Positions 16,389 through 26,100 of a DNA stretch of 50,108 bases are shown here, piece by piece. Below the pieces are notes generated by a model. It was not told the origin of the DNA, ran no database searches, and saw only the letters and a program-made list of their open reading frames with translations. Within the stretch, counting starts at the first letter, position 1, and each line of letters begins with the position of its first letter. Made by a program: the position numbers and the translations under genes. Origin of the DNA: JBKHYJ01 sp046565505 (lineage in GTDB: Bacteria; Acidobacteriota; Blastocatellia; UBA7656); assembly GCA_046565505.1 (NCBI GenBank), contig JBKHYJ010000023.1, forward strand, positions 1 to 50,108, written 5' to 3'.

Positions 16389-17873
16389 ATGCCTGACGCG
16401 AGATTAATCGTACATTCGCCCGTTGGGGCTGACCTGGAGGTTAAACTCTCGGGTCAAGCCTCAATCGGTCGCGCGTTTGACAATCCCGTACACTTAGAAG
16501 CGAAGCGCGTTTCGCGCTATCACGCGATCATCCAGGAACGGGCAGGTGAGTTCTGGTTGAGAGACCTGGGCAGCGTGAATGGCACGACCGTCAACGATGA
16601 CCCGGTTACCTCAGTGCGCAAGCTCAAAGATGGCGACCGCGTATCATTCGGCGGCGAGATCACCGCAGTGTTTCGGGCAGGCCAGGCCGCCCAGCAATCG
16701 CCTACGACCCTGGCCGCAACTGGTTCACCGGCTTCGGTAGAAACTCTGTCCGCGCCGCCCGCCACGGCGCAAGCTAACGGGCAGTCTCCGCGCGTCATTA
16801 TCGGGGTGGTGGCAGGGCTGGCTGTCGTCGGCGTCGCCTTGTTGCTGCTTGTAAGCATCACCGGCGGCGAGACCGACCCTGGCGCTGTGCATATCGTAAG
16901 TCCGGCGAATGGCACTGTTGTTGGCGAGCCGACCGTGCTGCGCGTGGAAGTGGGAAATCCCAAGAGCATACGGCGTGTGATATACGAGTTTGACGGTTAT
17001 GAAGTCGCAAGGTCAGAAGCCCCGCCGGACTACGAAGCGATACTCGACCCCGACGCGATTAAACAGAAGGTCTCTGACCTGGAGGGACCACACACGCTTT
17101 CCGTAACGATAGAAGATAAAGGTGGCAAAAGGAAATCGCCGCTTGGGACGGTCCTTCTCGCATTCAACTTGAAGCAGCCGGGCGGCGGCGACCCGCCCGC
17201 ACCGGCGACTCCCATCCCGAACGAGACCGCCTCCGGCGAGGATATTGATGTGCGTTCGAGGGCTGAGGAGATAGCTTATAAGATCTCCAAGCAAAAAGGG
17301 TATTGGTTTACCCCAGGATTCATCAGCGAAATAAACAAGCGCAGGCAGGAGTATGTTGGCGTATCTATAGGGAAGAGTCGTTATGACGAGATAGAGAGGG
17401 CATTCACTACAGATCAAGGGCTGCCCTCGAAGCTCGGCGCGATTATGGCAATGAGTTTGATTAATAAGCTCGAAGAGAATGCCAGGACGCCTTTTGCTTC
17501 GCGCCTTACAAACGCGGAGGTAAACCACTTTTGGGTCCCCAAAGATATTGCCCTCCAGCGAGAGTGCATTCAAGAAGGGGATGAGTCAAAATTCAAAACC
17601 CTTGCGCAGTCAGCCGAGTGCGCTTCCAGTTATATGAAAGCTCTGTGGGGGCAATTTGATGAGGGCGATTTCATGTACGCTATTGCTTGTTATGGCCTGC
17701 CCATTGATGACGTAGGGAAGCTCAGCAACCAGTTGCGCGATTTCGGGCCGGATGCTCGCAAGGACTTTTTGGCGATGACAAGATCAGGTCTGGTGTCGCG
17801 CGATGGGGCGGATCGGGTATTTCGTTTCTTTGCGGCAGCCATTTTCGGCAAGTACCCCGAGGGGTTTGACTGA
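16389..17873 (+). CDS. FHA domain - membrane helix - Ig-like - degenerate lytic-transglycosylase-like protein
   Basis: 494 aa. Residues about 5-95 are an FHA domain with the phosphothreonine-binding pattern (GRAFDNPVHL, VSRYHAIIQ, LRDLGSVNGTTVN). A Pro/Ala linker leads to one membrane helix at about 137-157 (VIIGVVAGLAVVGVALLLLV). A beta domain follows (about 165-270, HIVSPANGTVVGEPTVLRVEV). The C-terminal 200 residues align in outline with the SLT domain of the next gene: both end in FFAxAI-G-x-x-P-x-x-F. Where the neighbour has MAMIESEYN this protein has MAMSLINKL, so the catalytic Glu is lost. It would place FHA in the cytosol and a pseudo-enzyme in the periplasm. First of three tandem paralogues. 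Confidence 0.8.
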   Translation: MPDARLIVHSPVGADLEVKLSGQASIGRAFDNPVHLEAKRVSRYHAIIQERAGEFWLRDLGSVNGTTVNDDPVTSVRKLKDGDRVSFGGEITAVFRAGQAAQQSPTTLAATGSPASVETLSAPPATAQANGQSPRVIIGVVAGLAVVGVALLLLVSITGGETDPGAVHIVSPANGTVVGEPTVLRVEVGNPKSIRRVIYEFDGYEVARSEAPPDYEAILDPDAIKQKVSDLEGPHTLSVTIEDKGGKRKSPLGTVLLAFNLKQPGGGDPPAPATPIPNETASGEDIDVRSRAEEIAYKISKQKGYWFTPGFISEINKRRQEYVGVSIGKSRYDEIERAFTTDQGLPSKLGAIMAMSLINKLEENARTPFASRLTNAEVNHFWVPKDIALQRECIQEGDESKFKTLAQSAECASSYMKALWGQFDEGDFMYAIACYGLPIDDVGKLSNQLRDFGPDARKDFLAMTRSGLVSRDGADRVFRFFAAAIFGKYPEGFD

Positions 17874-17902
17874 ATAAGCTCGTTGCTTCGTTGTAGGGGG
17901 TT

Positions 17903-19255
17903 ATGCTAGAAGCCATTTTAACCATTCACTCCACATCGGGAACCACCGCGACGCCTGTGACAAAGGGGAAGCTATCAATTGGTAGCAGTGACGCTGCCGA
18001 CGTGCGCATAGACGACCCCGGCCTGTCGGGCATACATGCGACGGTACACGTCGAAGGTGATAAAATTTGGATTCTCAACGGAGGCTTGCCTAACGGCAGC
18101 TACGTGAACGGCAGACCTGTCCCGCCCGTGGGCGCCGCTCTCGCGGACGGAGATAAGATCAGCCTCGGCGATTACACTACGGCCTGGGTTAGCATCATCA
18201 GCAATCAGCCAGGCACGCTTGCCAGAACCTCCCGGGGCGAGCTCGCGCTGCTGCGCGTGCTCATAATCGCGCTGCCGATAGCGGCCCTCACTGTTCTGGT
18301 GTTGTATCTCTTAAACGGCGAGTCCGGCCCTCAAGTATCGAAGACCCATGCCGAAAGTCGCTACGAAGAGGATTCGAGGGACACCAACAGCAACGTCTCT
18401 GCTAAAGAGGCCGACGACAGGCCCGAGTCATCGGCGTCGGGCAGCACCTCCGACCAGCCGCCGGGCGCAGGTGGAGGCGACTCTCAAGCCGCGCTCCTTC
18501 CTCGGGCGGCTGCATTCAAGCTTTACCGTCAGATGTCAAAAGAGGAGCAGGCGCAGTTTGTAAGCCGCCAGGCACTACGCATCTCGCAGAAGATGGGCAA
18601 CCGCCCTTGCGACTTCACGCCGGGGGCGTTACAACGCATAAAGGAATACATAGACGGTTACGCCTCGCGGTTGGGCAGAGGGAATTCCGGGCGCTGGGAC
18701 ACGGGGGACCTGCAATCGCTCTACGCGCGGGCGACCCGCTTTGCGCCGCTCGTCATTCGCTCATTCATTAAGTACAATGTGTCCCCGGAGGTCGGCCTAT
18801 ACATGGCAATGATCGAGTCGGAGTATAACAAGTGCCTGACAAGCTCTGCCGGCGCGAAGGGGATGTTTCAATTCATGCCCGGGACGGCAATCGAGTATGG
18901 CGTGCCGCCGTCGGAACGTTGTGATGAGCAGAAGTTGGCCCCGGCTGCCGCCCGCTACTTCAAGGATTTAATCGGGTATTTCGGGCCGGACGCGACAAGC
19001 GTGGCCCTGGCGATTGCAAGCTATAATCGCGGCCAGGGCAACATCATGGGCGACCTTCATAAAGTGGTTGATGATGGAGGAGAGCGAAGCTTCTGGACGC
19101 TGGTTGAAAATCCTGAGAAGCTGCACGTCAAGTTCCAGACGGAAAATATCTCATACGTGCCGAAGTTTTTTGCGACCGCAATTATCGGAGAGAACCCTCG
19201 CGAATTCGGCCTTAATATAAGGGCCTTGTCTTCTTACACCCAGGACGCCAAATAG
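17903..19255 (+). CDS. FHA domain - membrane helix - SLT lytic transglycosylase, catalytic Glu present
   Basis: 450 aa. An FHA-like domain occupies about residues 5-95 (SIGSSDAADVRIDDPGLSGI, then NGSYVNGRPV), though the usual S-R-x-H is changed to LSGIHA. One membrane helix lies at about 115-138. After a Ser/Asp-rich linker, residues about 240-440 form a family-1 lytic transglycosylase: catalytic Glu305 in MIESEYN, the SSAGAKGMFQFMPGTA motif and SYNRGQGNI. It should cleave peptidoglycan glycan strands in the periplasm. T6SS assembly commonly needs a dedicated transglycosylase (for example MltE in enteroaggregative E. coli), and this is the only catalytically intact SLT protein in the window. 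It lies 29 bp after the first FHA gene. Confidence 0.87.
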   Translation: MLEAILTIHSTSGTTATPVTKGKLSIGSSDAADVRIDDPGLSGIHATVHVEGDKIWILNGGLPNGSYVNGRPVPPVGAALADGDKISLGDYTTAWVSIISNQPGTLARTSRGELALLRVLIIALPIAALTVLVLYLLNGESGPQVSKTHAESRYEEDSRDTNSNVSAKEADDRPESSASGSTSDQPPGAGGGDSQAALLPRAAAFKLYRQMSKEEQAQFVSRQALRISQKMGNRPCDFTPGALQRIKEYIDGYASRLGRGNSGRWDTGDLQSLYARATRFAPLVIRSFIKYNVSPEVGLYMAMIESEYNKCLTSSAGAKGMFQFMPGTAIEYGVPPSERCDEQKLAPAAARYFKDLIGYFGPDATSVALAIASYNRGQGNIMGDLHKVVDDGGERSFWTLVENPEKLHVKFQTENISYVPKFFATAIIGENPREFGLNIRALSSYTQDAK

Positions 19256-19276
19256 GTTTGACCGTGAGCCTGAGCG

Positions 19277-20488
19277 ATGCAGTCAGAAATTACACTCGAA
19301 ATAAATGATGACCGGGGAGACTTGCGCCTTGTCACGGTTCGCTCCAAGCGTTTCACCATAGGTCGCGGCGCGGATAATGACTTGGTTATCGATGACAAGA
19401 GCCTGTCGCGTCGCCATGCTCTAATTGAGAGCTTTGACGGATTGACGCAGCTTTCGGATTGCGGGTCGCAGAATGGGACGGTCTTAAATGGAAAGCCGCT
19501 CGCGGGCGCTGCCGTTCTTCGCGATGGTGATACCATCTCAGTCGGGATTGACTGCCACATCAGGGTGGCAATAAATCGCGCCAGCGCAGGCGGCGCTGCC
19601 TTAATAGATCGAGGTACTTTACCTGATGGGCGGAGTGAAAAAAATGCCGCCGACCCGCGACCACCAGACCGCGCGCGCGGAACGGACTCAAACCCGTCGC
19701 CTCCGAGGTCTCCCGCAATCGCGGTGGGGGTTATCATAATAATACTGGTGATGGCGTTGGGTATTATCATATTGAAACCAAGTAGCGAGGCCCGAATCAC
19801 ACGGCAGCCGGCGCCGGATGAAACAAAAGACCCCGGCAGCCGAGCCGAGCCGCCGCCTGCCCCGCCTATACGACCGGAAGTTCGGTCGGAAGACTCCCCG
19901 GAGATGGCCTTTGAGCGTAATCTTAATAAGGCAGCGTCGCAGGTCATGCAAGACATAAGCAGCGATAAGCAACCCTACTACTTTCCTCCCGAAGCCTGGC
20001 CCGACATTAAGAGAAAAGTTGAGCAATACCGTAAATCTGATTCCGTGCCGGGCGCGCTCCGCTCGCTGAAACGACGCGGTAAAGAACTCATGTCTCAAGC
20101 CGGGAATGATACTATAGAGTTTCATCTAGTATCTTATGCTGCGTTAGCGAAAACTCTCGGCGGTCAAGCTGGCGACCCCCCTGTCATTGCGCGCCAGATG
20201 CTGCCGGACCTGCATTACCTTCGCATAACTTTCGGGGACAAAACTTCGGATGGCAGCCTGATTCTAGTCGCCGCCGTGGGCATGGGGCGTGGGCAGTCCC
20301 GTTGGCACCCGCTGCTTAATGCGATCCCGAAGATGAAAAAAACCACGGATCGAAACGTCTGGTACTTGCATAATATCGGTAAGATCAATGAGCCGACCTA
20401 CGATTTTATTTTGAGCTTTCTCGCGCTCGGCATCATCGCTCAGGACCCGCGCGGGTTCCAGGTGGATGCCGACCCGTTGATATTTTAA
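19277..20488 (+). CDS. FHA domain - membrane helix - divergent transglycosylase-like protein, probably inactive
   Basis: 403 aa, starting 21 bases after the previous gene. The FHA domain (about 5-95) has the best-preserved motif of the three: GRGADNDLVIDD, LSRRHALIE and SQNGTVLNG. One membrane helix is at about 147-167 (VGVIIIILVMALGIIIL). The C-terminal domain (about 205-403) shares helices and the final FLALGIIAQDPRGFQ motif with the two upstream paralogues, but shows neither the ES catalytic pair nor the GMFQFMPGTA motif. It is probably a structural or regulatory pseudo-transglycosylase. FHA proteins of T6SS clusters (Fha1/TagH type) are targets of PpkA-type kinases, so this is a candidate phospho-switch between the kinase and TssK/L/M just downstream. 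Confidence 0.78.
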   Translation: MQSEITLEINDDRGDLRLVTVRSKRFTIGRGADNDLVIDDKSLSRRHALIESFDGLTQLSDCGSQNGTVLNGKPLAGAAVLRDGDTISVGIDCHIRVAINRASAGGAALIDRGTLPDGRSEKNAADPRPPDRARGTDSNPSPPRSPAIAVGVIIIILVMALGIIILKPSSEARITRQPAPDETKDPGSRAEPPPAPPIRPEVRSEDSPEMAFERNLNKAASQVMQDISSDKQPYYFPPEAWPDIKRKVEQYRKSDSVPGALRSLKRRGKELMSQAGNDTIEFHLVSYAALAKTLGGQAGDPPVIARQMLPDLHYLRITFGDKTSDGSLILVAAVGMGRGQSRWHPLLNAIPKMKKTTDRNVWYLHNIGKINEPTYDFILSFLALGIIAQDPRGFQVDADPLIF

Positions 20489-20541
20489 GCGGCGCTTGAG
20501 CCGGGCTGTCTCCCTGGCGGGTGAGGCCGGGGGCTGAGTGG

Positions 20542-20570
20542 TTGACAAATTACACGCTCTGCGACAAAAT
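20542..20570 (+). promoter_or_regulatory. candidate sigma70-type promoter upstream of tssK
   Basis: A perfect TTGACA (20542-20547) is followed by a 17-base spacer and CAAAAT (20565-20570), four of six matches to TATAAT. It lies in the 310-bp gap before tssK, about 230 bp upstream of the ATG. The -35 region resembles that at 9952. A terminator-like hairpin sits between this promoter and tssK. Confidence 0.45.
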
Positions 20571-20608
20571 CGCTTCGCTCCGACAAAGGGGGCGACCGAT
20601 ATTGTGTT

Positions 20609-20626
20609 GAGATGAAGGCGCATCTC
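20609..20626 (+). other. 6-bp perfect hairpin in the tssK leader
   Basis: GAGATG and CATCTC are exact inverted repeats separated by six bases (AAGGCG). The hairpin lies between the candidate promoter and the terminator-like hairpin, so a transcript from 20542 would carry both structures. Confidence 0.35.
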
Positions 20627-20691
20627 GGCCATGCCCTTTAATTATTATGACCAATAGAATGGGTTAATTACCCTGCGCAACAGGCAGGGGC

Positions 20692-20715
20692 AGGCCCTGG
20701 CCCCAGGGTCCTTTT
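20692..20715 (+). terminator. terminator-like hairpin upstream of tssK
   Basis: AGG-CCCTG pairs with CAGGG-(T)-CCT around the four-base loop GCCC, with one bulged base, and is followed at once by TTT then ATTAAATTA. This looks like a weak intrinsic terminator. It could end the FHA transcript, end a short RNA started at about 20577, or act as an attenuator for tssK. Confidence 0.4.
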
Positions 20716-20798
20716 ATTAAATTACCGATTCTATGCATGAAATCATACAATTGGTCTTCGATTGAAGGCCGTGCATTCCGGATAAGGTTGGATGGTTT

Positions 20799-22151
20799 AT
20801 GAGCCGTTATCGCAAGGTAGTTTGGAACGAGGGTATGCTTATCACCCCTCACCACTTTCAGCAGTGGGACAACTACCATGAAGATATTCTCAACTCGCGC
20901 CTATCCTCGCTCGTCCCTTACGAGTGGGGCATGCTCGACCTGCAAGTGAATCGAGAATCTATCGCCAACGGCTTTTTCGACATACTCAGTTGCAGCGCGG
21001 TGATGCCCGACGGGCTGTTGATCAACATACCTCAAACTGCACCATCACCCGCCGCGCGGCCCGTCCAGGGCCATTTCGACCTGGGGGCAGGTCACCTAGA
21101 CGTTTATCTGGCCATCCCTGCCAGCCGATCCGGGGCCGCGAACTTTGATGCCGGAGATGATGGCCCCGGTCGAATGACGAGATACCTCCAGCAGGGTGGA
21201 ACTGTCATTGACGAGACCACGGGCGATAATGAACAGCAGATAGCCTTTGCGCGCGGAAACCTTAAATTGCTGTTCGCGGACGAGCCGCGCGATGGTTATA
21301 GCTCGATCAAAATAGCCAGGCTTCAGCGGACGGCGACCGGGCAACTTAACCTGTTTGAGAGCTACATCCCGCCTGTGCTAAAGGTCAAAGCCTCACCCTG
21401 GCTCGTCAACATGCTCCGCCAGTTGATCGAGATACTGGTAACCAAAAGTAGCGTGCTCAGTGAACAGCGTCGCCAGCGCGGGTCTTCGCTTGTCGATTTC
21501 AACACGTCTGAAGTTGCTGTGTTCTGGCTGCTTCACACCGTGAACTCCGCCCTGCCCAGGCTGGCTCACCTATTTCGCACAGACATGGTTCATCCCGAAC
21601 GCCTGTATTCGGAGATGGCTCAGCTTGCCGGCGGGCTTATGACTTTTGCTGCCGATAAGCATCCCAAAAACATCGTCAGCTACGAACACGAGGACCTGTA
21701 TTACACTTTCAGCAAGCTTGCCGCCGACATTCGCGACCTGCTTGAAACGGTGATCCCGACAAAGTGTGTGCCCATACCTCTTGAAAAGATACGCGAGACG
21801 CAATACCTCGGCAGGGTGCAAGACGAGCGACTGCTAAAGGAAGCCGCCTTTTATCTCGGCGTAGGCGCGCAGATAGGTGAGAGTCAGTTGATAGAGCGCG
21901 TCCCTCTTATAATCAAGATAGCATCTCGCGACGAGATAGACGCCGTCGTCGGGTTTGCCATGCCGGGCGTAGAACTCAGGCACGCATCGCCTCCGCCCGC
22001 GCCCATCCCTACTCACGTTGGCTTTCACTACTTTGGTCTGGACAGCGTAGGCCCTTTCTGGGAGCATATCCGCGGGTCGAAGACCATCTCGGTTTATGTG
22101 CCCGATGAGTTTCCCAACGTCAAGGTCGAGATGTACGCGATAAAACCCTGA
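20799..22151 (+). CDS. tssK: type VI secretion baseplate protein TssK
   Basis: 450 aa, the usual TssK length. The N-terminus has the family signature KVVWNEGMLITPHHFQQWD, and the C-terminal part shows the conserved VPLIIKIASRDEID region. TssK is cytoplasmic, forms trimers, and links the TssE/F/G baseplate wedges to TssL and TssM at the inner membrane. It is the first gene of the core T6SS block and is preceded by a 310-bp leader containing a candidate promoter and hairpins. The start is supported by an AAGGTTGGA element upstream. Confidence 0.95.
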   Translation: MSRYRKVVWNEGMLITPHHFQQWDNYHEDILNSRLSSLVPYEWGMLDLQVNRESIANGFFDILSCSAVMPDGLLINIPQTAPSPAARPVQGHFDLGAGHLDVYLAIPASRSGAANFDAGDDGPGRMTRYLQQGGTVIDETTGDNEQQIAFARGNLKLLFADEPRDGYSSIKIARLQRTATGQLNLFESYIPPVLKVKASPWLVNMLRQLIEILVTKSSVLSEQRRQRGSSLVDFNTSEVAVFWLLHTVNSALPRLAHLFRTDMVHPERLYSEMAQLAGGLMTFAADKHPKNIVSYEHEDLYYTFSKLAADIRDLLETVIPTKCVPIPLEKIRETQYLGRVQDERLLKEAAFYLGVGAQIGESQLIERVPLIIKIASRDEIDAVVGFAMPGVELRHASPPPAPIPTHVGFHYFGLDSVGPFWEHIRGSKTISVYVPDEFPNVKVEMYAIKP

Positions 22152-22160
22152 GCGATTAAC

Positions 22161-22199
22161 GCCCCGCGCAGGTTCCTTTATGGGAGTAGCAGGCGGGGC
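22161..22199 (+). other. GC-rich 7-bp inverted repeat in the tssK-tssL gap
   Basis: GCCCCGC (22161-22167) and GCGGGGC (22193-22199) are perfect inverted repeats around a 25-base loop. No T-run follows, so it is not a standard terminator. It may be an RNA stem that stabilises or separates the tssK message from tssL. Confidence 0.4.
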
Positions 22200-22226
22200 C
22201 GACTGTCTGCCAATCACTGGTTCATT

Positions 22227-22940
22227 ATGCGCAGCATGCTAAGCGAAAAATCAGTCCGCGCCAGAAGCCGCCCGCAATCGGACAACGATCTGGTGAGCTT
22301 GGCTACGCCCGTGTTTGAAATCATAATGCAACTCAGGGCAGGGATGATAACTCCGTCAACTGACGTTCGGCGCGAGATCGACGGGCTGCTCAAGCAAATG
22401 GAACAGCGTGGCGAGGCTCTCGCGTATAAGCCCTCGTCATTGCAGTCTGTGAAGTTTGCGCTCGCTGCCTTCATCGACGAGACAGTGCTAACGGCTGATT
22501 TCCCTCTGCGCGACGCGTGGGAGAAATACCCGCTCCAGCTCGAATACTTCCGCGAGAATTTGGCGGGCGTGACGTTTTTCAAGCGCCTCGACGAAATGTT
22601 GAAGGACCCGGACGGCGACGTGGACGTGGTCGAGGCTTACTACTTGTGTTTACTTCTTGGCTACGAAGGCAAGCATAAGAAATACTTTATGGAGCAACTG
22701 AGGTCCATAATTGAAAGTGTTGCAGAGTACCTGCGTCGCGCAAACCGCTTGCGTGCGGCCGCATTGTCTCCGCACTGGAAAGTATCAGACCAGCCTGTGC
22801 TTGCGTCCGCCCCCTGGCTGGAGCGGTGGGTCAAGATAACAGGCGTTACATCTTTGTGCGCGCTTGTTCTGATTTATGTTATATTGAAGCTCTTTCTTAG
22901 CAGCGACCTGAAACGTGCGATTGACCTACTGGTTCGATAG
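22227..22940 (+). CDS. tssL: type VI secretion membrane-complex protein TssL (DotU family), short form
   Basis: 237 aa. The cytoplasmic DotU/ImpK domain is recognisable (ALAAFIDETVLTADF, LEYFRENLAGVTFFKRLDE, YLCLLLGYEGK), followed by a single C-terminal membrane helix at about 203-226 (VTSLCALVLIYVILKLFL). There is no C-terminal OmpA-like peptidoglycan-binding domain, so anchoring to the wall must come from another protein. TssL binds TssM in the inner membrane and contacts TssK. The first ATG is used; the second Met is three codons later. Confidence 0.93.
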   Translation: MRSMLSEKSVRARSRPQSDNDLVSLATPVFEIIMQLRAGMITPSTDVRREIDGLLKQMEQRGEALAYKPSSLQSVKFALAAFIDETVLTADFPLRDAWEKYPLQLEYFRENLAGVTFFKRLDEMLKDPDGDVDVVEAYYLCLLLGYEGKHKKYFMEQLRSIIESVAEYLRRANRLRAAALSPHWKVSDQPVLASAPWLERWVKITGVTSLCALVLIYVILKLFLSSDLKRAIDLLVR

Positions 22941-22950
22941 CTTTACCCCA

Positions 22951-22996
22951 AGCCAGAATAAAACCTCCAATCAGGTTTATTTACCGGCTCCTGGCT
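22951..22996 (+). other. nested hairpin after tssL
   Basis: AGCCAG (22951-22956) pairs with CTGGCT (22991-22996), enclosing an inner AT-rich stem in which 22957-22966 pairs with 22973-22981 around CCAATC with one bulged A. It sits ten bases after the tssL stop in the 166-bp gap before tssM. It could be a processing or partial termination element; no long T-run follows. Confidence 0.4.
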
Positions 22997-23106
22997 AAGG
23001 TAACTGCCTGAGAATCGCGGTTGAAATAGAACATCCATTTTTAACATCTATTAGCGGAAGGCCTCCTTAAAGCAAGCCTTCACTCTCTCGGCTATTTAAG
23101 GCAGTA

Positions 23107-26100
23107 ATGAGCGATCACTGGCAACAGCTTAAATCAACGGTCGGCCTCTCGGCGCTGGTGTCGTTTTATGGCGTCGTGAGCCTGATCGTCTGGTTTTTAG
23201 GCCCCTCTGTAGGACTTGGGGGAGAGACCGAGCGAGTCATAATAATTGCGCTGATACTTTTAACCTGGCCCTTCGCCATACTGATAGCGAATTATCGCAA
23301 GAAGCGTGAAGAGAGGCTGGCGGCTGGAGGGAACGGGTCAGGCAGCGTTACAACGAAGCCCGCAAAAGATGGACTGCGCGCCCCTGCGCGCGGCTACGAC
23401 GAGATAACGCGCGGCACGGAAGAGACCGTTAAGTGGCTGCGCGGCACAAAGCTCGGCGCGGCGCGATCCGGCGACGCTGTCTACAGCCTGCCCTGGTTCG
23501 TCGTGGCGGGACCGCCTGCAAGCGGCAAGACCTCGCTGCTGTTGTCGAGCAACCTCGATTTCCAAGTCGTGCGCGGACAGCGCAGCGCCGATCAAAACGT
23601 CGTGAGGCCGACGAGGGATTGTGAGTGGCGAGTGACGGACTGGGCTGTCTTGCTCGATACGGCCGGGCGTTACCAGACCGAAGGCCCTGACTCTGACGAA
23701 TGGTCGGCGCTAATCGAGACGATAAAGAAATATAGAAAGGCACGCCCGCTCGACGGATTCCTTATAGCTGTTGACGCTTCCCGACTCCTCGCATCGGGCG
23801 AAGCCGACATCGAGCAGCAGGCCAAGGTCCTGCGCTCGCGGCTGGACGAGGTAATAGCGCGCACGCAGCTACGGTTCCCTGTTTATCTGGTCTTTACACA
23901 CATGGAATCAATCGAGGGCTTCGATGTTTTCTTCGCAGACTTAGACGCAGGTGAGCAGGGACAGGCGTGGGGCGCAACGATACCGCTTGAGCAATCGCAG
24001 AATGCTCATGCGCTCTTTGATGTGGAGTTCGACTACCTCTACGAGGCGTTGATGCGCCGCAGGCTTATGAGATTAAGCAGCGCGAGACGCCCTGACGAGC
24101 AATTGTACGTGTTCGATTTTCCCCTGTCCTTCGGCGAAGCGCGCGGCAAACTAGGATTGTTCACGTCTGCTCTTTTCAGGCCCAATCCGTTCAGCGAGAG
24201 TCCGTTTCTGCGCGGTTTCTACTTCACGAGCAGTGCTCCAGACAACCATCTCTCAGGGTATGCCGCAGGCAGTACCGGCCCGACGGATGACGAAGAAGGC
24301 CGGCCGGCCGGCGCGCGACTGGCAGGTAACGGTTACTTCACCGAATCGCTTTTCAGGGATGTTTTGCTCCGCGACAAAAACATGGCGGCGTCTTTTCAAG
24401 CCGGCAAGAAACGCCCTGAGCGTTTGCGCAACATTATCGTTGGCGCGGCCGCGGCGTTTCTGATTATATTGGCTTTCTGGGTCATAAGCTCATACCTCTT
24501 TGCCGCCGCGCTTGTGAACGAAACGCGGGTTGTTGGCGCGAACGTCGTGAAGTATTCTCAGGCCGACGGCGCGAAGGACGCAGCAAGGGAGGATGCGGGC
24601 CTCACCCCGGTCGAGCTTACCGCCTTGGATTCTCTGCGCCAAAAGCTCGAAGCGATTGACAAATACAATGGCCGGCTCGGGTCATGGTTATTCTCCGTCA
24701 ACTCGGTCAGCCCATACGCCCGCGCCATCTATTTCGACGCGGTTAATTACCGGCTATTCAAGCCCGCCGTGGCTGCCATCGAAAGCGACTTGCAGACGTT
24801 CTCGGCAGGTAAGTCGTCGCCCGGCGGCGGGGCCGCGACGCCGAGCAGCATCGACGGCTCGACCCTTGACGGCGCCGGGGGCCGCGCCGGGGAGTTTGAC
24901 GACGGGCATTACTACGATTTACTCAAAGCCTACCTGATGCTGTCGAACCCAGAGAAGGCCGAGCCCACCTTTCTCGAATCGCAATTGCAGGCGTACTGGA
25001 AGAAGCTGACACCTCAGGGCGCGGACGATGCCGTGCTGCTCAAGCAACTGGAATACTACGCCAGGCACACGGCCGAGGAAGAAGCGCCGCACATCAAGTC
25101 TAGCGAAAAGCTTGTTACTGACGCGCAAGAAAGGCTGCGGGCGTACCCGATTATCGAGCGCGTCTATAAGAATATTAAGACGGAAATCGACTCGGAAATA
25201 CCTGCTGTCACGATTGAATCCATCCTCCAGAGAAGCGGCAGAGCCGCGTTCGTGTCGTCGGCAAAGGTGCCGGGCAGCTTCACGCTTAAGGGCTACAACC
25301 AGTACATGAGTAGAATCGAATCGGCCGCAGGTAAGGTTAAAGAGGATGCGTGGGTGATGGGGCCATACGCGGGTGAGGTCGCGTGGCAGGCCAGCGATAC
25401 GCCGAAGTTGAAGGACCGCTACCTCAGCGAGTACGTCGAGCAGTGGAAAGCCTTCCTGAAAGGCGTCGGCGTGCCGAATTACAGTAATGTGAAAGAGGCA
25501 GAGGAAACGCTTGACCTTATGGCTAAGAGCAACTCGCCGATACTGGAAGTGGCGAAGGAGGCGGCCAAGCAAACGAATCTCGCAAAGGCACCCGCCGGCG
25601 GCTTCTTCTCCTGGGTCGCAAGCTGGTTCTCTTCGAGCAAGAGCAAGGAGGCAGCCGCAAGCGTCGTCGCGCTCGAATTCGGCCCGCTCGATCAGTTTGT
25701 TTCCACCGATGACGAGTCTAAGTACAGGACCGGGTTGAAGCAGTTACAGGAGAAACTCTATAACAAAACGCCCGACCAGTTAAATAAAGACTCTAAAGCC
25801 CTGACCGATACGGCACAGGCGGTCTTGAAACTGCTGGCGCCGCTTGCCACAAAATCAGGATCGCGTGAGGCGGCGGCTTTGCTCAGGCAGCCGGTCGAGA
25901 GATTTAATGAGCTGTTGAACCTGAGCGATTACCAGGACATAAAGCACATCTGGGCGGATCAACTCGCCAAGAAAGCGCAAGACCTGCAAGCAAAATTCCC
26001 TTTCGCGGACTCAGGCGAAGACGCCCGCGTGGGCGACCTCGCGGCATTTCTCAACCCCGCCGACGGGCATCTCTCTGTCTTCGTCAAGAATTATCTCGCG

